Below, in pieces: positions 51,837 to 63,006 of a stretch of 64,000 bases of DNA. Position 1 is the stretch's first letter, and each line of letters starts with the position of its first letter. Both the position numbers and the translations under genes were made by a program. The notes below the pieces were generated by a model, which ran no database searches, had not been told where the DNA came from, and saw only the letters and a program-made list of their open reading frames with translations. The DNA is from Bacteroidota bacterium. Its GTDB lineage: Bacteria; Bacteroidota; Bacteroidia; B-17B0; Aurantibacillaceae. Location of the stretch: the NCBI GenBank assembly GCA_025363015.1, contig JANYEQ010000102.1:1-64000 (forward strand), written 5' to 3'.

Positions 51837-53618
51837 TTATTTCTTCTCTTTTTCTAACTTTAACTTACGGCGGTTGTTCCACTTATTAAAGCCCCAAATA
51901 CCCAGCACACCAATTATAAATGGAATTTTTATAGAGTGTAAATTACCATCATCTACATAACATAAAAAACGTTCCCATCTAAATTTACCTTCTTTACTGT
52001 TTTTGGTTAATGATTTTAGTACCGATTTGCCACTTACTGGATTATTTTCGGCATACTTCATACTAAACCATACAAAAAACGGCGAACCTACTATATGATC
52101 AAAAGGCACCAAGCCCCAACTACGACTATCGGCAGAGTTATGGCGGTTATCGCCCATCATAAAATAATAATTTTGTTTAAACGTATAACTTGTAATGGGT
52201 TTGCCATCGTAAAGCACCTGTGCCCCTTGTTTAGTTACCTGGTGTAAACCATCATCATACGTATCTAACACTTTTTGATACAAACAAATATTATGAGTAT
52301 CAATAGGCACAGTTAAACCCTCTTTTGGCATTAATAATGGGCCAAAGTTATCGTTATTCCATGGGTACGAAGGGTTGTGAGGAAAAATACGACTATCGTA
52401 ATAATTTTTAAGTTCTACTTTTAAAGTTACACTGTACACTCCGGCTAATGCTTTTACTTTTTCAACAGTAGCCTGCGGCATGTTTAAATCGTAATAATTT
52501 GTATCGTTAGGCCCATTAATTTTACCAGCTTCTGACACATAAATATCTAATTCATCTAATAAATTATAATTAGATAAAGTGTGTTGACCATTTGTACCTG
52601 TTCCGTTTTCGCCAAACAACGCCTCTTTAGTTTTTACAATGTAACGGTGTTGGGCATTTTTAGGCATTTCTTGCTTAATGTTATTTATGTGAACTTCGCC
52701 GTTAATTACCGAAAAATTATCGCCTGCTATTGCCACACAGCGTTTTACATAATGTTCGCGCTTATCCACCGGACGCGCAACAATAGAACCAAAAATATCT
52801 TCTTGTGAATTAACATAATCCCAACTTGTTTTGTAAGCTTGGGCATAAGTCATATTTTTATTTTGTTCCATAGCATATTCCACATTATCTCTAACAATTT
52901 GGTAATAACTTTGGTTTTGTTGTTTAAGCGCCACGGTATCGCCATCTGGATAATTAAATACTACTATGTCGTTATTTTTTACTGAGCCAAAACCTGGCAA
53001 ACGCATATAAGGCAATTTAATCCATTCTAAATACGATTTTTTTGTTTCGCTTAATGGCAAGGTGTGATGGGCAAACGGAAAGGCTAGAGGGGTTTGCGGA
53101 ATTTTTGGGCCATAAGCAAATTTATTTACGAATAAAAAATCGCCTACCATTAAACTTTTTTCTAACGAAGAGGTAGGGATTGTAAACGCTTCAATAAAAT
53201 ACCCACGAATGATAGAAGCGGCAATTACTGCAAAAACAATTGGGTCAATCCAGTTTTTAATAAGTTTACTGGGTTCAATTTTAAATTTACTTAAGCCTAC
53301 AAATTTGGCGGTATCATCAAACCCTAATTTTACAAAAAAAAGATAGGGCAACAACGAAGCAAAAATTAAATCGTTATTACTGGGTTTATTAAATGCGCGT
53401 GCTACATTAAAGCCATATACGCCATACATTAAAATATTTACACCTGGCACTGCCATAATAATGCACCACCACCAGGGTTTATTTAAAAGTTTGGAGAGGC
53501 AATAAAAATTATAAAAAGGCACAAAACCTTTCCAACTTTCTATACCTGCTTTTGCAAATAATTTACTTAAACCAAAAAACGAGGCTAATACTAATGCTAA
53601 AAAAATAATGTTTCCCAT
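51837..53618 (-). CDS. lepB: Signal peptidase I, large Bacteroidota form
   Basis: 593 residues with three N-terminal membrane segments (about 3-20, 48-70, 84-98), then a helix before the active site. The Ser/Lys dyad is present: S151 in IPTSSLEKSLMVGD and K292 in YVKRCVAIAGD. Box E is MMGDNRHNSADSRSWGLVP, with His replacing the usual Asp. A C-terminal helix (IPFIIGVLGIWGFNKW) precedes a lysine-rich tail. It removes Sec signal peptides, needed by all secreted and T9SS cargo proteins here. Much longer than the 324-residue E. coli enzyme because of the N-terminal part and the insertion at about 225-285. Confidence 0.95.
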   Translation of the reverse strand: MGNIIFLALVLASFFGLSKLFAKAGIESWKGFVPFYNFYCLSKLLNKPWWWCIIMAVPGVNILMYGVYGFNVARAFNKPSNNDLIFASLLPYLFFVKLGFDDTAKFVGLSKFKIEPSKLIKNWIDPIVFAVIAASIIRGYFIEAFTIPTSSLEKSLMVGDFLFVNKFAYGPKIPQTPLAFPFAHHTLPLSETKKSYLEWIKLPYMRLPGFGSVKNNDIVVFNYPDGDTVALKQQNQSYYQIVRDNVEYAMEQNKNMTYAQAYKTSWDYVNSQEDIFGSIVARPVDKREHYVKRCVAIAGDNFSVINGEVHINNIKQEMPKNAQHRYIVKTKEALFGENGTGTNGQHTLSNYNLLDELDIYVSEAGKINGPNDTNYYDLNMPQATVEKVKALAGVYSVTLKVELKNYYDSRIFPHNPSYPWNNDNFGPLLMPKEGLTVPIDTHNICLYQKVLDTYDDGLHQVTKQGAQVLYDGKPITSYTFKQNYYFMMGDNRHNSADSRSWGLVPFDHIVGSPFFVWFSMKYAENNPVSGKSVLKSLTKNSKEGKFRWERFLCYVDDGNLHSIKIPFIIGVLGIWGFNKWNNRRKLKLEKEKK

Positions 53619-53727
53619 AAAATTAAAAGTTGAATATACTAAAATATAAAATTTATAAACGCTGCAATTTTTATATTATTGCAAGTAGAGTGTTAATATT
53701 TGTTAGTTTTTATGCAAAATCAATACA

Positions 53728-54282
53728 TTATAATTTTGGTTTCCAAGCAATTTCGGTAGCGTTATAGTTGTGTGTAAGCAAGCGGCTTAGCATAAATAAA
53801 TAATCGCTCAGGCGGTTTAAGTATTTGTAATGAATTTGGTCTACCGTTTCGTTTTCGGCTAAACGCAGTACCGCGCGTTCGGCTCGGCGGCATACACAAC
53901 GGGCTATATGGCAATATGAAACATGAATATGTCCACCTGGCAATACAAACGATTTCATTTCTGGAACTACCTCATTTATTTTATCAATTGCTTTTTCTAA
54001 AATGATAATATCCTCTTCAAAAACTGGAGGCAACTGCATTTTATTTTTTAACGGGTCGGCGGCTAAATGCGAGCCAATAGTAAACAAGCGATCTTGTATA
54101 CTAATTAATAAATCTATGGTTTCTTTATCAGTAATTACGTCTCTCATTAAACCAATATTTGAGTTTAGCTCATCTACAGTACCATATGCTTCAATACGTA
54201 TGTGATGCTTTGGCAAGCGTGTACCACCAATTAAAGAGGTTAAACCCTTATCGCCTGTTTTTGTATAAATTTTAAATGCCAT
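53728..54282 (-). CDS. Cob(I)alamin adenosyltransferase (PduO/MMAB type)
   Basis: A 184-residue trimeric-type ATP:corrinoid adenosyltransferase. The ATP site is KIYTKTGDKGLTSLIGGTRLPK, and the helical bundle motifs are EAYGTVDELNSNIGLMRD, FVLPGG and RCVCRRAERAVLRL. It converts cob(I)alamin to adenosylcobalamin, the cofactor of enzymes such as methylmalonyl-CoA mutase, which fits branched-chain amino-acid catabolism via the E1 enzyme in this window. A TonB-dependent receptor gene lies 87 bases upstream on the same strand. Confidence 0.93.
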   Translation of the reverse strand: MAFKIYTKTGDKGLTSLIGGTRLPKHHIRIEAYGTVDELNSNIGLMRDVITDKETIDLLISIQDRLFTIGSHLAADPLKNKMQLPPVFEEDIIILEKAIDKINEVVPEMKSFVLPGGHIHVSYCHIARCVCRRAERAVLRLAENETVDQIHYKYLNRLSDYLFMLSRLLTHNYNATEIAWKPKL

Positions 54283-54369
54283 TTTGTAAGTAGTAAGTCA
54301 TTAGAGTTTAATCGTTCGTCTTAAAACCGTTGGATTATACTAGTTTGTTAAAATTAATTCGATAACACC

Positions 54370-56715
54370 TTAAAACGTTAAACTAATATTTACACTTGGT
54401 ATAATTGGTAATTGGTTAATGCGTTTAAAGGTAAATCTATCAACATAAAAAATATTTTGACGGTTATAAATATTAGTTGCGCCACCATTAATTTCTAAAG
54501 TAGATTTTGGACTAATAGGGTATTTGTATTTTATACCAATATCAAAACGGTGATAATCTGGTAACCTTCCACCATTAAGGCTTCCGGGTATATAGCCTAA
54601 ATTACCATTAGCCGAAGGAAAATTGTAATTAACACTGCCTTGCGGATTGTATTGGCTTATAAACCCTTGCGTTTGGGTAAAGGGGAAACCTGTGCCATAA
54701 TTCCATCGGGCGTTAAATTCCCAATTTTTCTTTTTACCAAAGCTGTATGATGTTACTAAATTAATATTATGCCTTCTATCAAAACTTGGTGGGTAATTTG
54801 TAAGGGTATTCGTGTTGGTATTGCTTGTCCACCTATCGTTAAAGGTAAGTGAATAAACTGCCCAAAAGTAAAACCGTTTTCGGTCGTATTTTAAAACTAC
54901 ATCAAACCCGCGTGCACGGCCTTGTTCAATTATAAAATCTTTTTTATTTATATCTGGCCTAAAAGCATTGGCCCCATCGTCGTTAAAAATTTTATCGCGA
55001 TTAACGTTTACAATAGTGCCAAAGAATTTTTGATACACCTCCACATTTAACTCAAAATACTTGGCAATATCTAACTCAAAACCTGCTACAATGTGTGTTG
55101 CTTTTTGTACCGATGAATTTACGGTTTGAGACTTACCTTTGTAATCAATATAATTTTTAGAAATCCCTTCTTTTTCAGGAGCGTTAATAAAGCCATAAAA
55201 TAAATTTACAATATCTCTATCGCTATTTGCACCCATTAATGTTTGGCTATACAGGCCACCAGCACCTTTAAAACGTATTTTTGGGGTTACGTTTATTTTT
55301 AAAGCAATACGCGGTTCGGGCGATGTAACGCCTAATGTGGCATAATACTGTAAGCGAAAACTAGGCTCAATAATAATACGTTTTTTGGCATCAATAAATT
55401 TATATTTTACAAAGCCACCCACATCAATGGTTTGGCGATTAATATTAATTTCGGCACCTTCAAAATTTTGAATTTTAAAACTGGTGTTTGTTGTTATTCC
55501 TTCAAAACCAAAACGCACCTCTTGCCTTCCAATAAATTTCACAAAATTAAATCCAGTGTTTAAACCATTAATACCACTGCTTTTAGAGTCTGTTTCTAAC
55601 GATGGATTGATAAAATTAATTTTGTAATTAGAGTAAGCAATTACACCTTCAATTAATAAATTACTACCATTTGGTACATATAAAAAATTACTACCAATAC
55701 CTGTATTTTTCCAATTAAATTGGGCTACATTACTGTAATTTACCCTATCAGTAAAATTAAAACCAAACAAACTAAATTTACTTCCGCTGGTACTGTTTAT
55801 AGCAGTTTTCGCATAAATATCGGTATAATTAAAAGGTAAGCCATTGGTATTTGCGTAAGGATATAAAAATTTTGAGGTTTGTGGCAAATACGAATGCTTT
55901 GCCGAAACAATAAACGATGCTGAGGTATTACCGTTTTCGGTTAACTTTAACAAAGGGCCTTCAAGCGTGGTTTTAGCGCCAAATGTAGAGGCACTTACTT
56001 TACCCGAAATACGTTTTTTATTTCCATCGCGAGTGGTAATATCCATAATAGATGACGTTCTGCCGCCATATTCCGCTCCAAAACCAGCACTATACACATC
56101 GGCATTTTTCATAATATCGTTATCAAACACCGAAAATAAACCTATGGAGTGAAAGGGATTGTAAACAATTAAACCATCTAACAATACTTTATTTTGTACT
56201 GGCAAACCTCCTCTAATGTATAACTGCCCACCTTGGTCGCCAGTAAAAACAACCCCTGGCAACACTTGTAGGTATTGTGCAATATCGGGTTCGCCCACAC
56301 TGGGTAATTTACTAATTAAAATAGGGTCTATTTTTTGAATTGCCACCGTTGTATTTTCAATTTTTTCGGTAGAGGTGGTGCTTACTTCCACCTCATCTAA
56401 CTTAACGCCACCTTTTATAGCAAAATATTTTTTACTAATTAAATCGTTGGCTTTTATGGTAATCGATTCGCGTATGGTATCAAAATCTAAATTTGTAACT
56501 AACAAGGTATATTGCCCTGCGGGGATGCGCGAAATGGTGAAAAAGCCATTTAAATCGGTGCTTGCACCAATGGTAGTGCCTTTAAAAAATACGTTGCTAA
56601 AGGGCACTGGTTCGCCATTGGCTTTATCATATACAAATCCTTTTATAGCGCCACTATTTTGCGAAAAAATTGCAGAAAAACAAAAAAAACATATAAAAGA
56701 AAAAAAGTACTTCAT
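54370..56715 (-). CDS. TonB-dependent receptor with carboxypeptidase-like N-domain
   Basis: 781 residues. The chosen start at 56715 (MKYFFSFICFFCFSAIFSQ) yields a signal peptide; an upstream ATG at 56859 is in frame but would precede it with a 48-residue non-signal tail. Next come a carboxypeptidase-regulatory-like domain (about 24-105, GAIKGFVYDKANGEPVPFS), a plug domain (VGEPDIAQYLQVLPGVVFTG, LYIRGGLPVQNKVLLDG) and a 22-strand barrel ending in aromatic PSVNISLTF. It imports a large ligand through the outer membrane with TonB energy. The ligand is not evident. The neighbouring cobalamin adenosyltransferase hints at corrinoids, but no cobalamin riboswitch precedes it. Confidence 0.9.
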   Translation of the reverse strand: MKYFFSFICFFCFSAIFSQNSGAIKGFVYDKANGEPVPFSNVFFKGTTIGASTDLNGFFTISRIPAGQYTLLVTNLDFDTIRESITIKANDLISKKYFAIKGGVKLDEVEVSTTSTEKIENTTVAIQKIDPILISKLPSVGEPDIAQYLQVLPGVVFTGDQGGQLYIRGGLPVQNKVLLDGLIVYNPFHSIGLFSVFDNDIMKNADVYSAGFGAEYGGRTSSIMDITTRDGNKKRISGKVSASTFGAKTTLEGPLLKLTENGNTSASFIVSAKHSYLPQTSKFLYPYANTNGLPFNYTDIYAKTAINSTSGSKFSLFGFNFTDRVNYSNVAQFNWKNTGIGSNFLYVPNGSNLLIEGVIAYSNYKINFINPSLETDSKSSGINGLNTGFNFVKFIGRQEVRFGFEGITTNTSFKIQNFEGAEININRQTIDVGGFVKYKFIDAKKRIIIEPSFRLQYYATLGVTSPEPRIALKINVTPKIRFKGAGGLYSQTLMGANSDRDIVNLFYGFINAPEKEGISKNYIDYKGKSQTVNSSVQKATHIVAGFELDIAKYFELNVEVYQKFFGTIVNVNRDKIFNDDGANAFRPDINKKDFIIEQGRARGFDVVLKYDRKRFYFWAVYSLTFNDRWTSNTNTNTLTNYPPSFDRRHNINLVTSYSFGKKKNWEFNARWNYGTGFPFTQTQGFISQYNPQGSVNYNFPSANGNLGYIPGSLNGGRLPDYHRFDIGIKYKYPISPKSTLEINGGATNIYNRQNIFYVDRFTFKRINQLPIIPSVNISLTF

Positions 56716-56901
56716 AAGTATTTTAAATAGTAATAATTGGCAAAAATAGTAAAAAAATAACGCTTTATCGTTTAAAAAGGTGGGTTTACCGAAACCATGT
56801 AAGTTTTTGATAAAAAATGTAAAAAAATAATTTTGTAAAGTAATTTTTATGTTATACATTTACTTTAATACAAATAGCTATTAACCTATAAACTACTTTT
56901 T

Positions 56902-59520
56902 ATGAAAACATTTTTTACAACATTACTCATGTTAATTGCTATAAGCATTAATGCACAATCCTACACTTGGACAAACTCTGCGGGAGATAATGATTTTGAA
57001 AATCCTGCAAACTGGTCACCCGCTCCAACATTTGGTTTTCCTTCGTTTGGCGAAACTGCCATTTTTGATGGTTCAGTAAGTAACGGTAATTGTATATTAC
57101 CTTTAGATGAAGATTTTTCAACCTTAAGTATGCTATCAAACTATACAGGTTCGGTTGATGCAACTGGAGTAGATTTAACCTTAGTAAGCCTTAGTTTACA
57201 GGGTGGAAGTTTATTGTGTCCATCAAACACCTTACACGTTTCGGGTAATTTTGTAAAAGGCGCTTCTGGAAATTTTATTACCAGCCCTACAAGTGTTTTA
57301 GAGTATAATTTAACCTCTGCCACTGTTAGAACCATGAATGGTGCATTTAACTTAGCTAATTTAAATATAATTACTACAAATGCAGGTAATAGAACTATTA
57401 ATTTTGGTGCTGGCACAACTACTTGTACTAATTTAAAATTATTAGGGGGCTCAAATTCAATGTCGTACCGTGGTTCAATAAACGTTACCAGTAGCTTAAC
57501 AATTAGTGGTACAGCAGTAACTGCAGCGCCAAACAACACAGGCACAGTAATATTTACAGGTGCTGGTAATAAAACTATTGTGGGAGCTGCCGCTGCAGGT
57601 AATAACCCAATTGGCGGTATAACCTTTAATACAGCTGGTACTGTAGCAATGAGTAATAATATTACCGTATCTAGCAAATGGCTAGTTACAAATTTAGGTG
57701 GCTTTACCCCTGGTACATCATTGGTAACAATGGCTGGTGGCACTGTAACATCGGGTGTTGCTGCTACTGCACAAGCAAAGTTTGATAATTTAAGTACAAC
57801 CACTGGTAGTACTACTGTTTTTACAGCAGGTTCAATTGTTAACTTTAATGGTAATTTAACTAATAATGGTTCAATTACTTCAAATAACGCATTATATAAA
57901 TTAAATGGTTTGGGCGCACAAGCAATTAGTGGCAACAGTATATCACTAAATGCCATTGAAGTAAGTAGCACGGGTGCTAAAACAATTAGTACACCAATTA
58001 ATGTATTAGATTCTGTAAAAATTTCTAGCACTGGAAATTTAATTAGTGGCAGTAATATAACTTTGGTATCTAGTATTGCTTTAAAAGGGCGTATTGCTCA
58101 AATAGCTGCTGGCGGTTCGCTTAGTGGAAATATTACGGTACAAACTGTAGCCCCAGGCGGAACTACAGATTGGGCAGTTTTAGGTGTAAGTGGTGTTAAT
58201 GGTCAAACCCTATCTAATTGGGATGGGCAAATACCAATGACTTGTAATGGTTGTGCAAATGGCACTACAACAGCAGGTGGCCCTTTTGCTTCAGCCACAA
58301 GTTGGGATGAGACAGCTTTAGCTGGAGACCCAAATGCGTATGTCACTATGAACAACACCGATCCTTTAACACCTGGTAAAGGGTTTTGGATATATTTAGG
58401 TACTGGTCCTAGCGTTACTTCTAATATGTTTTATAATGTAACAGGTAGTGCAGTAACCGGAAATGTAAATATGCCTTTAACAAATTCAAGCGCTGCAAAT
58501 GGCGATGGTTATAACTTAGTATCTAACCCTTACCCTTCACCAATATCGTGGGGTAAATTATTAAATAGTAATCCTTTAGTTGATAATGCCATTTATATTT
58601 ATAATGCCGATTTAGGTGTTACAACCTCTTATGTAAGCGGTGTATCAAGTCATGTAAATGGTGCTAACGATGTAATACCTATGGGACAAGGCTTTTATGT
58701 AAGAGCACAAGCTGCTACTGCTTTAACAGCTCAAGAATCTAATAAAGTTTCATTTAATACTTCAGCAAATCCATTACTTAAAACAAACGAAGCGCAAAGT
58801 GCAAATGTTTATTTACGTTTAAATGTTGATGGTGGTGGTTTTTCAGATGCAACCGTTGTTCGTTTTCACCCAAGTGCTACAAGCAGTTTTAATAAAGATT
58901 TAGATGCTTACAAACTATTTACATCGCCAGGTTACTTGGGTTACCCAGGTGTTTATAGCCAACGCACAACCATTTCTACTAAAGATAATAGTAATGTTGA
59001 TTATTCCATTAACAGTTTACCATATGCTACTACACAAAATGCAGTAATACCAGTATTAGTAAAAGTGTACGCTACAGGCCAACATACTATTAGCGCTAGC
59101 AGTTTACAAAACTTGCCTCCAAGTGCGTGTGTAACCTTAAGAGATAAATTAACAAATACAACACACGATTTAAAAGCAAGCCCTTATGTTTGTAATATAG
59201 CCGATACAACTGCTAGTGCACGTTTTGAATTAACGGTGTGTGCAAATATTTCGGTAGGTATTAATAACAATACAATTACTAACAGCAACGCTATTTTTAT
59301 TAATAACGATGCTAACGGTGTATTTGTAAAATTAGATTACGACAAAACTTTAAAAACTAAAATAAGTATTACTAATATTTTAGGCCAAAAAATTGTTGAT
59401 GATAAAACAATTACTACCGATAAAGAAACCGTTTACTTAAACGTACAACAAAAAAATCAACTGTTATTTATAACAGTAGATAATGGCATTGAAAAAACAA
59501 CTAAAAAATTAATTTACTAA
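56902..59520 (+). CDS. Large T9SS-exported adhesin with repetitive beta domain
   Basis: 872 residues with a signal peptide (MKTFFTTLLMLIAISINAQ). Residues about 25-400 form repeated Thr/Ser/Gly/Asn-rich strands like a parallel beta-helix (LNIITTNAGNRTINFGAGTT, KTISTPINVLDSVKISSTGN). A central part (about 420-640) has GWG-like elements, PGKGFWIYLGTG and YNLVSNPYPSPISWG, typical of T9SS cargo proteins with an export-associated domain. The C-terminus (AIFINNDANGVFVKLDY to KQLLFITVDN-like strand, ending KKLIY) is a type A-like sorting domain. Function is probably adhesion or matrix formation. No enzyme motif was seen. Confidence 0.85.
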   Translation: MKTFFTTLLMLIAISINAQSYTWTNSAGDNDFENPANWSPAPTFGFPSFGETAIFDGSVSNGNCILPLDEDFSTLSMLSNYTGSVDATGVDLTLVSLSLQGGSLLCPSNTLHVSGNFVKGASGNFITSPTSVLEYNLTSATVRTMNGAFNLANLNIITTNAGNRTINFGAGTTTCTNLKLLGGSNSMSYRGSINVTSSLTISGTAVTAAPNNTGTVIFTGAGNKTIVGAAAAGNNPIGGITFNTAGTVAMSNNITVSSKWLVTNLGGFTPGTSLVTMAGGTVTSGVAATAQAKFDNLSTTTGSTTVFTAGSIVNFNGNLTNNGSITSNNALYKLNGLGAQAISGNSISLNAIEVSSTGAKTISTPINVLDSVKISSTGNLISGSNITLVSSIALKGRIAQIAAGGSLSGNITVQTVAPGGTTDWAVLGVSGVNGQTLSNWDGQIPMTCNGCANGTTTAGGPFASATSWDETALAGDPNAYVTMNNTDPLTPGKGFWIYLGTGPSVTSNMFYNVTGSAVTGNVNMPLTNSSAANGDGYNLVSNPYPSPISWGKLLNSNPLVDNAIYIYNADLGVTTSYVSGVSSHVNGANDVIPMGQGFYVRAQAATALTAQESNKVSFNTSANPLLKTNEAQSANVYLRLNVDGGGFSDATVVRFHPSATSSFNKDLDAYKLFTSPGYLGYPGVYSQRTTISTKDNSNVDYSINSLPYATTQNAVIPVLVKVYATGQHTISASSLQNLPPSACVTLRDKLTNTTHDLKASPYVCNIADTTASARFELTVCANISVGINNNTITNSNAIFINNDANGVFVKLDYDKTLKTKISITNILGQKIVDDKTITTDKETVYLNVQQKNQLLFITVDNGIEKTTKKLIY

Positions 59521-59541
59521 TACTAGTTTGTTTAAATTATT

Positions 59542-59574
59542 AAACCCGTTTTGGTTAGCCAAAATGGGTTTTTT
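59542..59574 (+). terminator. Terminator after the T9SS adhesin gene
   Basis: AAACCCGTTTTGG-TTAG-CCAAAATGGGTTTTTT: a 13-bp stem with one mismatch, 21 bases after the adhesin stop and followed by T residues. It lies inside an upstream in-frame extension of the peptidase ORF, which argues against a start before it. Confidence 0.92.
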
Positions 59575-59608
59575 GTTACATTTATATTTATCATTTAAAA
59601 AAATAACC

Positions 59609-61303
59609 ATGCAACGTCAGTTTATAAAAAAAGAGTACAACATCACTACTTGGCAATTATTAGAGCCTTACTTTATAGATTTAAAAAATCGTACACTTAA
59701 TACTCTTACCGAATTAGAATTATTTATAAAAAATTATAACGAACTAGGTGCCGTTATTAGCGAAAATATGGCTTGGCGTTATATTAAAATGACTTGCGAT
59801 ACCACTAATACAGAGCTAAGAGACAACTTTAACGATTTTGTACAAAATATTGAACCTAATATTGCACCCCTATCCAATGAATTAAATAAAAAAATAATTG
59901 AATCTCCTTGTGTTAATCAACTTTCAAAAACAGGTTACCCCATTTTTTTAAGAGGCTTACAAAACACCATTACCTTGTTTAGAGAAGAAAACATTCCACT
60001 CAATACTCAGCTACAAGAGTTAGAACAACAATTTGGCGAAATTAATGGTGCACAAAGTATTGAACATAATGGCGAAAAAATAACCATGCAAAAAGCATCG
60101 GTGTTTTTAAAAGATTTAAATCGTGCGGTACGCCAAGATGTTTATACAAAAGTGCAAAGCCGCAGAGCATTAGATGAAGAAGCACTGAATAATTTATACA
60201 CTCAACTTATTGAATTACGCCACCAAGTAGCTTTAAACACAGGCTTTTCAAATTATAGAGATTATAAACACCAAGCTTTAGGGCGTTTTGATTACAGCGT
60301 ACAAGATTGTTTAAATTTTCATGAGGCTGTAAAACTACACGCAGTACCCTTAATTAAACAACACGATTTACAACGCAAACAAAAATTACAATTAAACGAT
60401 TATCGCCCTTGGGATACAGCCGTTGACGAAGAAAATTTACCACCCTTAAAACCTTTTGCAACAGCCCAAGAATTAATTAACAAAACCATTTTATGCTTTA
60501 ATAAAATAGATACTTATTTTGGTGATTGCATTGCCACAATGCATAAAATGGGTAGGTTAGATTTAGAAAGCCGCTTAGGTAAAGCACCAGGTGGATACCA
60601 GTACCCCCTTTACGAAACCGACGTGCCTTTTATTTTTATGAATTCGGTGGGCTTGCACCGCGATTTAACCACCATGGTTCACGAAGGCGGACATGCCATT
60701 CATTCGTTTTTAGATATGGATTTAGATTTGGTTGACTTTAAATCGCCACCAAGCGAAGTGGCCGAACTAGCAAGCATGGGTATGGAATTAATAAGTATGG
60801 AGCATTGGGACGAATTTTTTAGCACCCCCAATGATTTAAAACGAGCCAAGCGCCAACAATTAGAAAGCGTAATGGATACCCTGCCTTGGATTGCCGCCAT
60901 TGACAAATTTCAACATTGGGTATACCTAAACCCCACACATACAGTAGCCGAACGTAATGCTATGTGGGTACAAATAGCTAACGATTTTGGAAGCGATGTG
61001 GTAAATTATGCTGGCTTAGAAAATAATTTAAAACGTAAATGGCAAGTACAATTACACTTATTTGAAGTGCCATTTTATTATATTGAATATGGTTTTGCAC
61101 AGCTAGGGGCTATTGCTATGTGGCGCAATTACAAAACTAATCCGCAACAAGCAATTGCAAATTATAAAGCTGCATTAGCATTGGGTTATACAAAATCAAT
61201 ACCCGAAGTATATAAAACCGCTGGTATTAAATTTGATTTTAGCCCCAGTTATATTAAAGAATTAATGGATTTTGTGAAAGCAGAGTATGATAAATTAAAC
61301 TAA
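59609..61303 (+). CDS. pepF: Oligoendopeptidase F-like M3 peptidase
   Basis: A 564-residue cytoplasmic zinc peptidase of family M3. The zinc site is H358-E359-G-G-H362 in [12 protein letters not shown], with the third ligand Glu about 27 residues on in [14 protein letters not shown]. The start is the ATG at 59609 ([11 protein letters not shown]); an ATG-less extension back to 59528 would cross the preceding terminator. It has no signal peptide and should cut short peptides in the cytoplasm. Its TAA stop overlaps the asnS TAG on the opposite strand within the four bases CTAA. Confidence 0.92.
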   Translation: MQRQFIKKEYNITTWQLLEPYFIDLKNRTLNTLTELELFIKNYNELGAVISENMAWRYIKMTCDTTNTELRDNFNDFVQNIEPNIAPLSNELNKKIIESPCVNQLSKTGYPIFLRGLQNTITLFREENIPLNTQLQELEQQFGEINGAQSIEHNGEKITMQKASVFLKDLNRAVRQDVYTKVQSRRALDEEALNNLYTQLIELRHQVALNTGFSNYRDYKHQALGRFDYSVQDCLNFHEAVKLHAVPLIKQHDLQRKQKLQLNDYRPWDTAVDEENLPPLKPFATAQELINKTILCFNKIDTYFGDCIATMHKMGRLDLESRLGKAPGGYQYPLYETDVPFIFMNSVGLHRDLTTMVHEGGHAIHSFLDMDLDLVDFKSPPSEVAELASMGMELISMEHWDEFFSTPNDLKRAKRQQLESVMDTLPWIAAIDKFQHWVYLNPTHTVAERNAMWVQIANDFGSDVVNYAGLENNLKRKWQVQLHLFEVPFYYIEYGFAQLGAIAMWRNYKTNPQQAIANYKAALALGYTKSIPEVYKTAGIKFDFSPSYIKELMDFVKAEYDKLN

Positions 61304-62733
61304 AACTCGCAATTTTTTGGTGTGCGAGGAAAAGGAATAACATCTCTAATATTTGTCATGCCACTTACAAATAATACCAAGCGCTCAAAACCTAAGCCAA
61401 AGCCAGCATGCGGACAAGTACCAAAACGGCGAGTATCTAAATACCAGTCTAATTCGTGTAGAGGGATGTTCATTTCTGTCATGCGTTTAGTTAATAAATC
61501 GTAACGCTCTTCGCGTTGACTTCCGCCAACAATTTCGCCAATGCCCGGAAAGAGAATATCCATGGCTCTAACAGTAGTACCATCATCATTTTGACGCATA
61601 TAAAACGCTTTAATGTTTTTTGGGTAATCAGTTAAAATTACTGGTTTTTTAAAATGTTTCTCTACCAAATAACGCTCGTGTTCGCTTTGTAAATCTACCC
61701 CCCACTCGTTTACTAAATATTGAAATTTCTTTTTCTTATTGTGTGGGCTTTCTTTTAAAATATCTATAGCTTGCGTGTAAGTAATGCGTTCAAAATTATT
61801 AGTTAAACAAAAGTTTAATTTCTCTAATAAGGTTAATTCGCTACGTTCGTTTTGTGGCTTTTGTTTTTCTTCTTCTAATAATCGATTACTTAAAAATTCA
61901 ATATCTTCAGTACAAGTATCTAAGGCATATTTAATAACGTACTTTAGCATGTCTTCGGCCAAATCCATATTATCATTTAAATCAGCAAAAGCCATTTCGG
62001 GTTCTATCATCCAAAACTCGGCCAAATGGCGGGTGGTGTTGCTATTCTCTGCTCTAAAAGTAGGGCCAAAGGTATAAATATCGCCAAAAGCCATGGCAGC
62101 TAATTCGCCCTCTAATTGCCCAGAAACAGTAAGGTTAGTTGGCTTTCCAAAAAAATCTTGTTTATAATCAATAGCACCATGTTCATCTAACGGTGGGTTT
62201 TTAATGTCAAAATTTGTTACATGAAACATTTCGCCAGCGCCCTCAGCATCGTTACTCGTAATAATGGGGGTGTGCATATATACAAAGTTTTTTTGCTGAA
62301 AAAACTGATGCACCGCAAATGCTAAAGCATTACGTACTCTAAAAATAGCACCAAAGGTATTTGTTCTAAAGCGTAAGTGGGCTATTTCGCGTAAAAACTC
62401 TAAGCTATGTTTTTTGGGTTGAAGCGGGAATTTCTCAGCATCGCTATCGCCCAATATATCGAGGGCTGTAGCCACAACTTCTACACTTTGGCCTTTGCCT
62501 TGAGAAGCAATTAAAGTGCCGGTAACACTAATACAAGCGCCAGTAGTAATGCGTTTTAAAAGCGCCTCAGGGGTATTTGCAAAATCTACTACAATTTGTA
62601 TATTATTATTTGTACTGCCATCGTTTAAGGCAATAAATTGGTTGTTACGAAAGGTACGCACCCAACCTTTTACTACTATAGTTTGGTTAGTAGGCGTGGT
62701 GGCCAGTAATTGTTTAATACGTGTACGTTGCAT
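61300..62733 (-). CDS. asnS: Asparaginyl-tRNA synthetase
   Basis: A 477-residue class IIb synthetase. The N-terminal OB-fold (about 18-110, [20 protein letters not shown]) reads the anticodon. The catalytic domain has motif 2 [20 protein letters not shown], the EPEMAF block specific for Asn/Asp enzymes, and motif 3 [12 protein letters not shown] near the C-terminus. It charges tRNA-Asn with asparagine. Length and all motifs are typical. It is divergent from ctaB across about 270 bases of AT-rich DNA. Confidence 0.96.
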   Translation of the reverse strand: MQRTRIKQLLATTPTNQTIVVKGWVRTFRNNQFIALNDGSTNNNIQIVVDFANTPEALLKRITTGACISVTGTLIASQGKGQSVEVVATALDILGDSDAEKFPLQPKKHSLEFLREIAHLRFRTNTFGAIFRVRNALAFAVHQFFQQKNFVYMHTPIITSNDAEGAGEMFHVTNFDIKNPPLDEHGAIDYKQDFFGKPTNLTVSGQLEGELAAMAFGDIYTFGPTFRAENSNTTRHLAEFWMIEPEMAFADLNDNMDLAEDMLKYVIKYALDTCTEDIEFLSNRLLEEEKQKPQNERSELTLLEKLNFCLTNNFERITYTQAIDILKESPHNKKKKFQYLVNEWGVDLQSEHERYLVEKHFKKPVILTDYPKNIKAFYMRQNDDGTTVRAMDILFPGIGEIVGGSQREERYDLLTKRMTEMNIPLHELDWYLDTRRFGTCPHAGFGLGFERLVLFVSGMTNIRDVIPFPRTPKNCEF

Positions 62734-62990
62734 AGTTTTTTAATGAATTGCAAATGTGCGAAAAAAATAATTAATGCCGTAATTTGGTTGAAGGTTAATT
62801 TTAAAAATAGAATTTTAAAAAATATAAAATAGGTAAAACTCATATTTATTACTTCTATTTAAAACAAAGCGACAATATTTTTATTACTACTAAACAACCA
62901 CCATTTTAAACCATTGTTAAATTAAAAATTTTAATTCGCATAAAATAAAAAACCAAATTTACGAAAGAGAGATATTTATAAAAAATACAG

Positions 62991-62998
62991 TAAATTTG
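62991..62998 (+). promoter_or_regulatory. -7 element before ctaB
   Basis: TAAATTTG fits TAnnTTTG and ends 8 bases before the TTG start of ctaB, so the leader would be nearly absent. No TTG lies at the expected -33 distance, so the support is partial. Confidence 0.5.
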
Positions 62999-63006
62999 CA
63001 CTGTTT

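Noticed and set aside
56716-56901. Possible cobalamin riboswitch upstream of the TonB receptor
   Set aside because: The region is plain AT-rich sequence with no conserved B12-box (GCCACTG-like) element or complex fold.
57141-58031. A long leftward open frame inside the T9SS adhesin gene, about 296 codons
   Set aside because: It lies antisense to a repetitive Thr/Val/Asn-rich coding region whose codon pattern avoids stops in that frame. It has no family motif, and the sense gene is clearly real.
59528-59608. A start at 59528 for the oligoendopeptidase
   Set aside because: The extension would contain the terminator of the preceding gene and encodes a non-family sequence; ATG 59609 matches the family.
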